Assembly: GCA_963832835.1 (NCBI GenBank)
Contig: CAWHVD010000001.1
Coordinates: 2,521,091 to 2,585,090, forward strand
DNA: 64,000 bases
Direction: 5' to 3'
DNA from: CAVPKN01 sp963832835
Lineage (GTDB): Bacteria > Chlamydiota > Chlamydiia > Chlamydiales > JAAKFR01
In this document: in pieces, positions 41,785 to 49,211 of the stretch
Position numbering within the stretch: the first letter of the stretch is position 1
How the letters are laid out: each line of letters opens with the position of its first letter
Notes under the pieces: generated by a model
What the model saw: only the letters and a program-made list of their open reading frames with translations
Databases searched by the model: none
Told to the model about the DNA's origin: nothing
Position numbers and translations under genes: made by a program

Positions 41785-44435
41785 CAAAGAATAGACTATA
41801 TATTCTTGACGTCTCCGGCTTTATTTTTCGGGCTTACTTTGCCCTGCCGCCGATGCAAAATCCTAGGGGGGAGCCGACTCACGCTCTGTTTGGTTTCATC
41901 CGTTCTGTGCTGAAGCTGTTTAAGGATTTTAACCCTGAGCACATCGTTGCCGTCTACGATGGGCCAGATAATAAAAAACAGCGCCAAGAGCTTTATGAAC
42001 ACTATAAGGCTAATAGAACCCGTGAATATGCTGATTTACCCGAGCAGATAGAACGGGCAAGAGAATTTTGCACTCTGATGGGAATCGCACAAATTGAGGT
42101 GCCCGGTGTAGAAGCTGATGACGCCATGGGCAGTATCGCCATATGGGCAGCGCAAGCCGGCTTTGAGGCGTATTTGTGCACAAGTGATAAGGACCTGTGC
42201 CAACTTGTCAATGATCATATCTTCGTTCTCAATCCCTGGAAAGAGAACCTCATTATAGACGCCGCTCAAGTTGAGGAAATCTATGGAGTGCCCCCGTCTC
42301 AAATCGTCGATTTGCTTGCCATCATGGGAGATAGTTCGGACAATATTCCAGGTTTGCCCGGCTTCGGACCCAAAACAGCAGTTCCTCTTTTAAAAGAATT
42401 CGGCTCCCTTGAAAACATCCTTGCCTCACCCGAAAAAGTGAAGGGGGCCAAAAAGCAAGAGACGCTTCGAGCAGAAGCAGAAACTGCCCTGCTTAGCAAA
42501 CGGCTGGCTACGATCTATACCGATGTCGATTTTTTCAAAGACCCTCGGTTTTTTGCAACCGGCAAGCCGGAGGCTGCACCCCTCAAAGCCTTTTATCTCG
42601 ATATGGGCTTCTCAACACTCGCACGCGAGCTAGACGCGCTTTTTCGAGTCGAAGAAAAAACAGTCTACCTTCTTGTCGACACACCACTTGGCTTACAGGA
42701 GCTTGTCTGCAAGTTGAAACAGGCAGGCGAGATTGCATGGGATGTGCAAGCTACCAGCGCTCGGCCCACAGTGGCTGAGCTTGTGGGAGTGGGATTTTCC
42801 ATCGAGGAGGGCGAGGCCTACTATGTGCCACTCAATGGTGAATTGGGCGCGTCTATGGTTTTACATACCTTAAAACCTCTTTTCGAAGATCCTACTTTAA
42901 GCTTTATCAGTCACAATGCCAAATATGCCACCCATGTTTTGGCAAACGTGGGTATTAAGGCGCCAAGGGTTGTGTTCGACACCATTTTAGCCGCCTATCT
43001 CCTCAATTCCTCGAGCCGTCGCTATTCGCTAGATCATTTAGCTCTTCAATACTTTGGGAAGGTCAAAACCCCCCTGAAGGGCATAACAGGCACTGGTAAA
43101 AAAGAGATCTCCCTCGAAAAGGTTCCCATTGCAGAGCTTTGTCACTTTTCTGGGCAAAATGCCGATTATACACTGCGTTTGAAGCGTATCTTGTCTCCCG
43201 AGATTGCCAAACGAGGCTTGGAGCCTATTCTGTTTGACCTCGAACTGCCCTTATCCAAGATTTTATTCAAGATGGAGCGCGCCGGCGTGTATCTTGATGC
43301 TGCGCTCATTGAAACCTTTTCTCGCGAAATCGCGCATGATCTACATCAGGCTCAACAAGAGATTTATGCACTAGCTCATGAAGAGTTCAATATCAGCTCC
43401 CCCAAGCAGCTTTCGATCATCTTGTTTGAAAAAATGGGCATCAAACCCATTAAAAAAACAGCCACTGGACATTCCACCAATGCCGATGTTCTTGAGGCAC
43501 TGGCAAAAGAGCATCCAATTGCAGATAAATTACTTAAGTTCCGTTCTTTGGAAAAATTACGCTCCACTTATTTGGAGACCTTACCCCATGAGATCAATCC
43601 ACGCACAGGTAGGATCCATCCCACCTTTAACCAATTTGTAGCCGCCACCGGGCGTTTGGCTTGCCAAGATCCTAATTTACAAAATATTCCTGTACGCACC
43701 CCGCAAGGGAAGCGGATCAGAGAGGCCTTCTGCGCCCAAAAAGGCTGGAGTTTTTTGGCGGCCGATTACTCCCAAGTTGAGTTGCGCCTGCTTGCACACC
43801 TCAGTGGCGATGAGCGCCTCATCGAAGCCTTTCAGGCCGGCGAGGACATACACACCTATACAGCTTCCCTAGTTTTCGGCATTCCCCTGCAACAGGTAAG
43901 CTCCACACAAAGATATCAGGCCAAGGCGATCAACTTCGGGATCATCTATGGCCAACAGGCATACGGACTCTCACAAGAGCTGGGAATTGATGTCAAAGAA
44001 GCCCTTACCTTTATTGAGAATTATTTTATCCGCTACCCGCGCGTACTCGACTTTGTCAATGCCTGCATCGAAACTACTCGTAAAGAAGGTAAAGCCGTAA
44101 CCATGATTGGTAGGGAAAGAGAGATTCCCGAAATCCAGAGCACCAACACAATCCTACGCAATGCTGCCGAGAGGCTGGCTGTCAATACCCCTCTCCAAGG
44201 GAGCGCTGCAGACCTGATTAAGCTTGCCATGTTAGAGATAGATTCCTTATTGAGTCAAAATAAGATGCAGACAAAGATGGTGCTCCAGATTCATGATGAA
44301 TTGATTTTTGAGGTCCCCGACGAGGAAATTGAACAGTTGCAGCCACTTGTCAAAAAAGGGATGGAGGGAGTATTTTCTCTTAAAGTTCCTCTTATAGTAG
44401 ACGTCAACATTGGCAAAAATTGGGCGGAATGCTAA
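41781..44435 (+). CDS. polA: DNA polymerase I, proofreading domain probably inactive
   Basis: A protein of 884 residues: 5'-3' exonuclease (about 1-270, with EADDAMGS and DNIPGLPGFGPKTA), a 3'-5' exonuclease-like domain (about 300-480) and a family A polymerase (FAADYSQVELRLLAHLS, RYQAKAINFGIIYGQQAYGLS, IHDELIFEVPDEE). The exonuclease sites are altered. The usual D-x-E is D321-V-Q323 (DVQATS), and the Asp after KY in the second site is Ala383 (NAKYATHV). Gap filling and RNA primer removal should work; editing probably does not. The start is GTG 41781, overlapping sohB by 4 bases. It is followed by coaE. Confidence 0.96.
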   Translation: MTKNRLYILDVSGFIFRAYFALPPMQNPRGEPTHALFGFIRSVLKLFKDFNPEHIVAVYDGPDNKKQRQELYEHYKANRTREYADLPEQIERAREFCTLMGIAQIEVPGVEADDAMGSIAIWAAQAGFEAYLCTSDKDLCQLVNDHIFVLNPWKENLIIDAAQVEEIYGVPPSQIVDLLAIMGDSSDNIPGLPGFGPKTAVPLLKEFGSLENILASPEKVKGAKKQETLRAEAETALLSKRLATIYTDVDFFKDPRFFATGKPEAAPLKAFYLDMGFSTLARELDALFRVEEKTVYLLVDTPLGLQELVCKLKQAGEIAWDVQATSARPTVAELVGVGFSIEEGEAYYVPLNGELGASMVLHTLKPLFEDPTLSFISHNAKYATHVLANVGIKAPRVVFDTILAAYLLNSSSRRYSLDHLALQYFGKVKTPLKGITGTGKKEISLEKVPIAELCHFSGQNADYTLRLKRILSPEIAKRGLEPILFDLELPLSKILFKMERAGVYLDAALIETFSREIAHDLHQAQQEIYALAHEEFNISSPKQLSIILFEKMGIKPIKKTATGHSTNADVLEALAKEHPIADKLLKFRSLEKLRSTYLETLPHEINPRTGRIHPTFNQFVAATGRLACQDPNLQNIPVRTPQGKRIREAFCAQKGWSFLAADYSQVELRLLAHLSGDERLIEAFQAGEDIHTYTASLVFGIPLQQVSSTQRYQAKAINFGIIYGQQAYGLSQELGIDVKEALTFIENYFIRYPRVLDFVNACIETTRKEGKAVTMIGREREIPEIQSTNTILRNAAERLAVNTPLQGSAADLIKLAMLEIDSLLSQNKMQTKMVLQIHDELIFEVPDEEIEQLQPLVKKGMEGVFSLKVPLIVDVNIGKNWAEC

Positions 44436-44475
44436 GCTTGAGTTTACCAGGGCCAATTTGTCAGGAGTCTTGCAA

Positions 44476-45066
44476 TTGGCTCTAAAGAGAATTGCGGTAA
44501 CTGGCGGGATCGCATCAGGCAAATCAACTGTATGCCGTCTGTTTGAGGAGCTTGGCGCCTATTACGTCAGCGCCGATGAGATTGTTCATCAGCTCCTTAT
44601 TCCTACAAGCCACCTCGGAAAGGATATTATCGCTCTTCTAGGAGACGATATCGTTGTAGGTAAAACGCTAGACCGTAAACGCATCGCTCAAAAAGTATTT
44701 TGCGATCCTCTTCTACTTAGAGAATTAGAAAAACGGGTTCACCCAGAAGTCCAGAGAGTAATAGAAACCAAATACAAAACAATCTCCCCACAGCATACTT
44801 CCCTTTTTGTTGCAGAGGTCCCGCTTCTGTTTGAAGCAAACCTCCAGGATTGGTACGACGAGGTAATTGTCATAGCAAGCGATGAAAAGGAGTGCCGAAA
44901 GAGATTTCAGGACAACGAAGATGAATATATACGCAGAGCGCAGCACTTGATACCCATCGAAGAAAAAATCAAAAAAGCCGATAGAGTGATTTACAATACC
45001 GGCACCCTAGATCAATTACGTCAAACCATTTACCCTATATTCTTTGCTTTGAAGGAAAACATATGA
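44476..45066 (+). CDS. coaE: dephospho-CoA kinase
   Basis: The last enzyme of coenzyme A synthesis, about 196 residues. Walker A is VTGGIASGKSTVCRLF, followed by ADEIVHQLL and the lid and substrate segments VHPEVQRVI and VPLLFEANLQDWYDEVIVI. The frame is open from 44410, but the protein fold begins at MALKRIAVTGG. That points to a TTG start at 44476 with AGGAG nine bases upstream. The stop overlaps the rho start by 4 bases. Confidence 0.93.
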   Translation: MALKRIAVTGGIASGKSTVCRLFEELGAYYVSADEIVHQLLIPTSHLGKDIIALLGDDIVVGKTLDRKRIAQKVFCDPLLLRELEKRVHPEVQRVIETKYKTISPQHTSLFVAEVPLLFEANLQDWYDEVIVIASDEKECRKRFQDNEDEYIRRAQHLIPIEEKIKKADRVIYNTGTLDQLRQTIYPIFFALKENI

Positions 45067-46451
45067 ACCAACAAAATTCTTCACCCCCAATAGAAGAAAA
45101 CACCGATAAAAAACGCAACACGTTAAAGCCGCCCGAAAAAATGGTCTCTGAAGAGATCCAACAACAACAGCCAAGCGAACCGGCTGAGCCTGCTGTCATC
45201 ACTATGATTGCTGATTTGCAGCGCATGGATATTGATGAGCTCAATAACCAAGCCCGCTTTTATGGCATTAGGCATGCGCCCTCACTCACCAAATCGCAGA
45301 TTGTTTTTGAAATCGTTAAAGCCAAAGCAGAGAGCCCCGATGAATTGCTCATTGGAGAAGGCGTTCTTGAAGTGCTACCCGATGGCTTCGGCTTCCTCCG
45401 CTCTCCCACGTATAACTATCTCCCTTCGGCAGAAGATATTTATGTCTCACCTGCTCAGATCCGTCGCTTTGATCTGAAAAAAGGAGACACTATCACTGGC
45501 ACTATCCGTTCCCCTAAAGAAAAAGAAAAATACTTTGCCCTTCTGAAAGTGGATAAAATTAATGGAACCCCTCCAGATAAAGCCAAAGAACGAGTCCTTT
45601 TTGAAAACCTGACTCCCCTGTACCCGAATGAACGCCTGCTGATGGAAACTTCTCGCGAGCGTCTCTCCGAGCGCGTCCTAGACCTTACAGCGCCCATCGG
45701 AAAAGGTCAGCGAGGCTTGATTGTCGCGCCTCCACGCACCGGAAAAACCGTTATCTTGCAAAACATCGCCCACTCGATTGCCAAAAATCACCCCGAGGTT
45801 ACTCTCATCGTCCTTCTGATCGATGAGCGTCCAGAAGAAGTGACAGACATGAGTCGCATGGTGAATGGAGAGGTTGTCGCCTCTACGTTTGATGAACAGC
45901 CCGACAGGCACATTCAAGTGGCTGAGATGGTCATCGAGAAAGCCAGGCGCCTTGTCGAGCATGGCCATGATGTGGTCATTCTACTCGACTCCATTACACG
46001 CCTGGCCCGCGCTTATAATACCGTGCAACCTCACTCCGGTAAGATTTTAACCGGTGGTATTGATGCAAGCTCACTGCACAAACCCAAACGCTTCTTTGGC
46101 GCTGCACGTAACATCGAGCATGGTGGTTCGCTTACCATCCTTGCAACAGCCCTCATCGACACTGGCTCGCGTATGGACGAGGTGATCTTCGAGGAGTTCA
46201 AAGGCACAGGTAACATGGAGCTGGTGCTAGACAGACGCCTTGCAGATAGACGCGTCTACCCATCCATCGACCTCATCAAGAGTGGCACACGTAAAGAAGA
46301 GCTTCTCTTCCATCCTGCTGAGTTAGAGAAAATCTACAGCTTGCGCCAAGCGCTTGCTGATCTTACGCCACTCGATGCGATGAATCTGCTGCTCAATCGT
46401 CTTAAAAAGACCGGCAGCAACACAGAGTTCCTGTTGACCTTCAAAGACTAA
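45063..46451 (+). CDS. rho: transcription termination factor Rho
   Basis: A hexameric RNA helicase that ends transcription, 462 residues. A polar N-terminal extension (about 1-50, rich in Gln/Pro/Glu) precedes the Rho N-domain, the cold-shock-like RNA-binding fold (EGVLEVLPDGFGFLRSPTYNYLPS) and the ATPase with Walker A GLIVAPPRTGKT, Walker B VVILLDSITRLARAYN and the Q/R-loop region. It is the last gene of the sohB-polA-coaE-rho run and is followed by a clear intrinsic terminator. Confidence 0.98.
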   Translation: MNQQNSSPPIEENTDKKRNTLKPPEKMVSEEIQQQQPSEPAEPAVITMIADLQRMDIDELNNQARFYGIRHAPSLTKSQIVFEIVKAKAESPDELLIGEGVLEVLPDGFGFLRSPTYNYLPSAEDIYVSPAQIRRFDLKKGDTITGTIRSPKEKEKYFALLKVDKINGTPPDKAKERVLFENLTPLYPNERLLMETSRERLSERVLDLTAPIGKGQRGLIVAPPRTGKTVILQNIAHSIAKNHPEVTLIVLLIDERPEEVTDMSRMVNGEVVASTFDEQPDRHIQVAEMVIEKARRLVEHGHDVVILLDSITRLARAYNTVQPHSGKILTGGIDASSLHKPKRFFGAARNIEHGGSLTILATALIDTGSRMDEVIFEEFKGTGNMELVLDRRLADRRVYPSIDLIKSGTRKEELLFHPAELEKIYSLRQALADLTPLDAMNLLLNRLKKTGSNTEFLLTFKD

Positions 46452-46458
46452 TAAAAAT

Positions 46459-46482
46459 GCCCGCTTTTCAGCGGGCTTTTTT
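46459..46482 (+). terminator. intrinsic terminator of rho
   Basis: GCCCGC, then TTTTCA, then GCGGGC followed by six T. It is a short GC-rich stem directly after the rho stop (46449-46451) and is the cleanest terminator in the window. Confidence 0.9.
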
Positions 46483-46501
46483 AAAGGCTTGAAGTGCCAT
46501 G

Positions 46502-46668
46502 TTATACCATTTCCAGAAAATAAAGCCATGAAGTGGCGTTGGGTAACACGACAGATTTGGATGATCGTTTCGAAGCCTATGTTTTTGCACCTAAGCGAGA
46601 AAGGATCGTTCAAAAATGGCGTGTTATACAGTGCCACTTCATGGCTTTATTTTCTGGAAATGGTATAA
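46502..46668. repeat. 167-bp dispersed palindrome, family 1, reference copy
   Basis: The most complete copy. The outer 36 bases (TTATACCATTTCCAGAAAAT then AAAGCCATGAAGTGGC) are exact inverted repeats. The inner sequence is also an imperfect palindrome (AACACGACAGATTTGGATGATCG pairs with a diverged copy), so the whole unit is one long hairpin. It lies between rho and tRNA-Ser. No transposase is inside it. Confidence 0.95.
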
Positions 46669-46678
46669 AGAAAAATAT

Positions 46679-46764
46679 GGAAAGAGAGGGATTCGAACCC
46701 TCGATACCCTTACGGGTATGCGTCCTTAGCAGGGACGTGCTTTCGGCCACTCAGCCATCTTTCC
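46679..46764 (-). tRNA. tRNA-Ser (anticodon GCT)
   Basis: On the minus strand GGAAAGA pairs with TCTTTCC. The anticodon arm is CGTCC-CTGCTAA-GGACG with anticodon GCT. A long variable arm (GCATACCCGTAAGGGTATC) marks it as a class II tRNA, and the T loop GGTTCGAATCC follows. CCA is not encoded. A plus-strand open frame over it is an artefact of tRNA antisense. Confidence 0.95.
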
Positions 46765-46837
46765 GGGGGGCACATCATATGATGGTGCCTTGTTTTCCTC
46801 AACCGTTGATTTTGGACAGATTAGAAATCATAGTTCT

Positions 46838-46888
46838 AGCCCGCATTTCTCACAAATTTTCGAAGAAAATTTGTGAGAAATGCGGGCT
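46838..46888. repeat. 51-bp palindrome, short relative of the in-gene ARIS element
   Basis: A nearly perfect palindrome around a CGAAG centre. Its ends (AGCCCGCATTTCTCAC) match the ends of the element inside the NACHT gene (AGCCCGGATTTCTCGC), and in one frame it encodes ARISHKFSKKICEKCGL, which joins the start (ARIS-FS) and end (CEK-GL) of the longer peptide. It looks like an internally deleted copy of 17 codons. It directly abuts the next repeat. Confidence 0.85.
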
Positions 46889-47054
46889 AATACCAATCCG
46901 TAGAAATAACACTACAAATTTAGACTGGATGGCGTGACAGATTTGGACAATCGTTTCGAAGCTCATATTTTTAAATATGGGCGAGAAGGGACTGTTCAAA
47001 GATGGCATGTTAGACAGCCCAAATTTGCAGTGTTATTTTTGCGGATTGGTATAA
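46888..47054. repeat. 167-bp dispersed palindrome, family 2 copy
   Basis: The ends TAATACCAATCCGTAGAAAT and, inverted, TTATACCAATCCGCAAAAAT differ from the CCATTTCCAGAAAATAAAG ends of family 1, but length and the inner core (GACAGATTTGGACAATCGTTTCGAAG) are shared. The left half is the same as the chimeric copy at 15347. It lies upstream of dnaB. Confidence 0.92.
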
Positions 47055-47147
47055 AGCAGACACGTTCGTAAGCACAAGCATACGACTGGAAAGATGTCGT
47101 GCGTGTTTTGATTGAAGAGTAGAAGAGATTCGGGTATTTTTCTTGGC

Positions 47148-49028
47148 ATGGTCACACTCAGTAAAATAAAAGCGGCGCCGAACTCAAAAGAGTCAGAGAT
47201 GATGGTGTTGGGATGCATGCTCACCAGCGTGAATAGTCTGAACATCGCGGCAGATGCCCTTGATGAAAATGATTTTTACTACACTGAACATCAGATCCTT
47301 TTTCAGACTTTAAAAAGCGCCTATAAACAGGACAAGCCAGCCGATGTACACTTAGTCTGCGAAGAGCTCAAAAGGCAAGCCAAGCTCGATGCAATTGGTG
47401 GCGCTGCCTACGTGACAACCCTTGCACAGTATGCGGGCACTTCAGCGTATATCGAAGAATACTGCGAGATTGTCAAATCCAAGGCTATTTTGCGGCGGAT
47501 GATCCAGGCGGCTCAAGTGGTCGAAAAAGGGGCTTTAGAAGAGCCACCTGATGTCCATCAAGCTCTCGATGAAGCGCAAGGACTCTTCTTTAGCATCAGC
47601 CAAAGCGCCAGTCCAGGATCGGGAGTGTTGGTTTCCGATCTTCTCAGTGGAGTTAAATCGACCACTCAGCTTCCCTACCTCAAAGAGATCCAAGAGAGAC
47701 AAGAAGAATTCTGCCTTAGAGGACCTGGCGAGGCAAAAATTACGGGCATTCCTACCCATTACCTTGATTTAGACAAACTGATCAATGGCCTAAATGATTC
47801 TAACCTCATGATCATGGCTGGACGTCCTGCCATGGGAAAAACAGCCCTTGCGATCAATATTGCTGAAAACGTCTGTTTCAAAAACAACATGCCCGTCGGC
47901 ATTTTCTCGCTTGAAATGACAGCCGAGCAGCTGCTCCATCGGATTGTCTGCTCACAAGCCGAGGTCGAATCGGACAAAATCCGCACAGGCAATCTCAGTG
48001 GTGATGATTTTCAACGCATCGTTGCCGCCATAGGACACATGCAGAAGCATACGATGGTGATTGATGACCAGCCGGGCTTGAAAATCACCGACCTAAGAGC
48101 CCGAGCTAGACGCATGAAGGAGAGCTACGGAATCCGCCTCCTGATCATCGACTACTTACAGCTCATTTCCGGTTCAGGTACCTCGCGCACAATGGAAAAT
48201 CGGCAAAGTGAGATCTCGGAAATTTCACGCATGCTCAAAACCCTTGCTCGTGAGCTCAACATCCCTGTAATTTGCGCTTCTCAGCTTTCTCGTAAAGTTG
48301 AGGATAGAGCAGGCCATCGTCCTATGATGAGCGATCTACGTGAAAGTGGCTGTTTGGCAGGTGAGACCGAAATCCAAGACGCCGTCAGTGGAAAAATTTA
48401 TACAATCAAAGAGCTTGCGGAGCGTAAAGAGCAAACTCCTATTTTCGTCCATGCTGTGGATGAACAACTCAAAATTAGCAAACATAGGATGCTAAAGGCC
48501 TTCTATTCCGGCAAAAAGCCTGTTTACCAACTAGTCACACGCTCAGGTCGTTCCATCAAAGCCAGCGCAAATCATCCTTTTTTAAAACTCGAGGGATGGA
48601 CACGCCTCGACAAATTGCAGAAAGGAGACCGTGTGGGTCTTCCTAGAGCCATTAATGTTAATCAACCTGCTAATCAAAAATCTTTCGACGAGTGGGCATT
48701 TGTCTATTGGGACGAAATTACTTCAATAACCGAGCTAGGGGTAGAGGATGTTTATGATGCCACTGTTGAGGGCGTTCACAACTTCGTCGCTAATGATATC
48801 ATCGTCCACAACAGTATCGAGCAAGATGCTGATATTGTAATATTTTTGCTTAGAAGGGAGTACTACGATCCGAATGACAAGCCTGGGATGGCAGAAGTAA
48901 TCGTGGGGAAAAACCGGCATGGTGGAGTAGGCAGCGTCAACATGGCCTTTATTAAAGAGCTCGTCCAATTTAGAAATTATTCTCCTATCCAGCTTGAAAC
49001 TTTCAACGATTCGTTCGCTAATTTATAG
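47148..49028 (+). CDS. dnaB: replicative DNA helicase DnaB with mini-intein
   Basis: A precursor of 626 residues; after splicing the helicase is 472 residues, normal for DnaB. The N-terminal domain (KESEMMVLGCMLTSV) and the RecA-like domain follow, with Walker A GRPAMGKTALAINIAENV, Walker B LLIIDYLQLISG, and VICASQLSRKVEDR. The intein (48351-48812) interrupts SDLRESG/SIEQDAD just before the conserved C-terminal motif. The frame is open from TTG 47112, but ATG 47148 (MVTLSKIKAAPNS) is closer to the family start. It is followed by the small ribosomal protein and mnmG, the order recalled for C. trachomatis dnaB-gidA-lplA (CT497-CT499). Confidence 0.97.
   Translation: MVTLSKIKAAPNSKESEMMVLGCMLTSVNSLNIAADALDENDFYYTEHQILFQTLKSAYKQDKPADVHLVCEELKRQAKLDAIGGAAYVTTLAQYAGTSAYIEEYCEIVKSKAILRRMIQAAQVVEKGALEEPPDVHQALDEAQGLFFSISQSASPGSGVLVSDLLSGVKSTTQLPYLKEIQERQEEFCLRGPGEAKITGIPTHYLDLDKLINGLNDSNLMIMAGRPAMGKTALAINIAENVCFKNNMPVGIFSLEMTAEQLLHRIVCSQAEVESDKIRTGNLSGDDFQRIVAAIGHMQKHTMVIDDQPGLKITDLRARARRMKESYGIRLLIIDYLQLISGSGTSRTMENRQSEISEISRMLKTLARELNIPVICASQLSRKVEDRAGHRPMMSDLRESGCLAGETEIQDAVSGKIYTIKELAERKEQTPIFVHAVDEQLKISKHRMLKAFYSGKKPVYQLVTRSGRSIKASANHPFLKLEGWTRLDKLQKGDRVGLPRAINVNQPANQKSFDEWAFVYWDEITSITELGVEDVYDATVEGVHNFVANDIIVHNSIEQDADIVIFLLRREYYDPNDKPGMAEVIVGKNRHGGVGSVNMAFIKELVQFRNYSPIQLETFNDSFANL
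48351..48812 (+). other. DnaB mini-intein, 154 aa
   Basis: A self-splicing protein segment at the LRESG/SIEQDAD site, the same site used by the Synechocystis DnaB intein. It starts with Cys1 (CLAGETEIQD). Block B is SIKASANHPFLKLEGW, block F VYDATVEGVHNFVAND and block G IIVHN before the +1 Ser. At 154 residues there is no homing endonuclease (no LAGLIDADG motifs). All splicing residues (Cys1, block B His, penultimate His, terminal Asn, +1 Ser) are present, so it should splice. Block B has Ser where Thr is usual. Confidence 0.95.
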
Positions 49029-49094
49029 AAATCTTTTTAAACATTGAGATTTTTTTGCTGACGAGGTATCGTCTCACCTTATTTTCGGAGCACT

Positions 49095-49187
49095 ATGTCA
49101 TCAGTAAAAAAGAAAAGAAAATCCAAAATCGCCAAGCACAAACGAAAAAAACGTCGTCGTCGCGACCGTCATAAGACTAAAAAATAA
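49095..49187 (+). CDS. 30-residue basic ribosomal-type protein (AURKAIP1/COX24 domain)
   Basis: A very short gene: MSSVKKKRKSKIAKHKRKKR followed by RRRDRHKTKK. The core KRKxKxxKHKxKKRRRR matches the AURKAIP1/COX24 family, related to mitochondrial small-subunit protein mS38, and near-identical 30-residue proteins are annotated in Chlamydiae as I recall. The ATG has GGAG four bases upstream. It lies between dnaB and mnmG in the same direction and is easily missed because of its size. Confidence 0.88.
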   Translation: MSSVKKKRKSKIAKHKRKKRRRRDRHKTKK

Positions 49188-49211
49188 GACCATTGGTCTA
49201 TCTCGGAACTT

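Noticed and set aside
46323..46637. Minus-strand frame of 104 codons starting MALYNTPFLNDPFSLRCKN
   Set aside because: The N-terminal half is the dispersed repeat and the rest is antisense to rho. Similar frames occur in each repeat copy.
46533..46937. Plus-strand frame of 134 codons containing EREGFEPSIPLRVCVL
   Set aside because: This is the well-known artefact of translating a tRNA-Ser gene antisense, joined to two repeats.
49029..49065. Weak AAATCT/AGATTT stem with T run after dnaB
   Set aside because: Only a six-base AT-rich stem, and the small ribosomal gene and mnmG continue in the same direction, so a terminator is doubtful.
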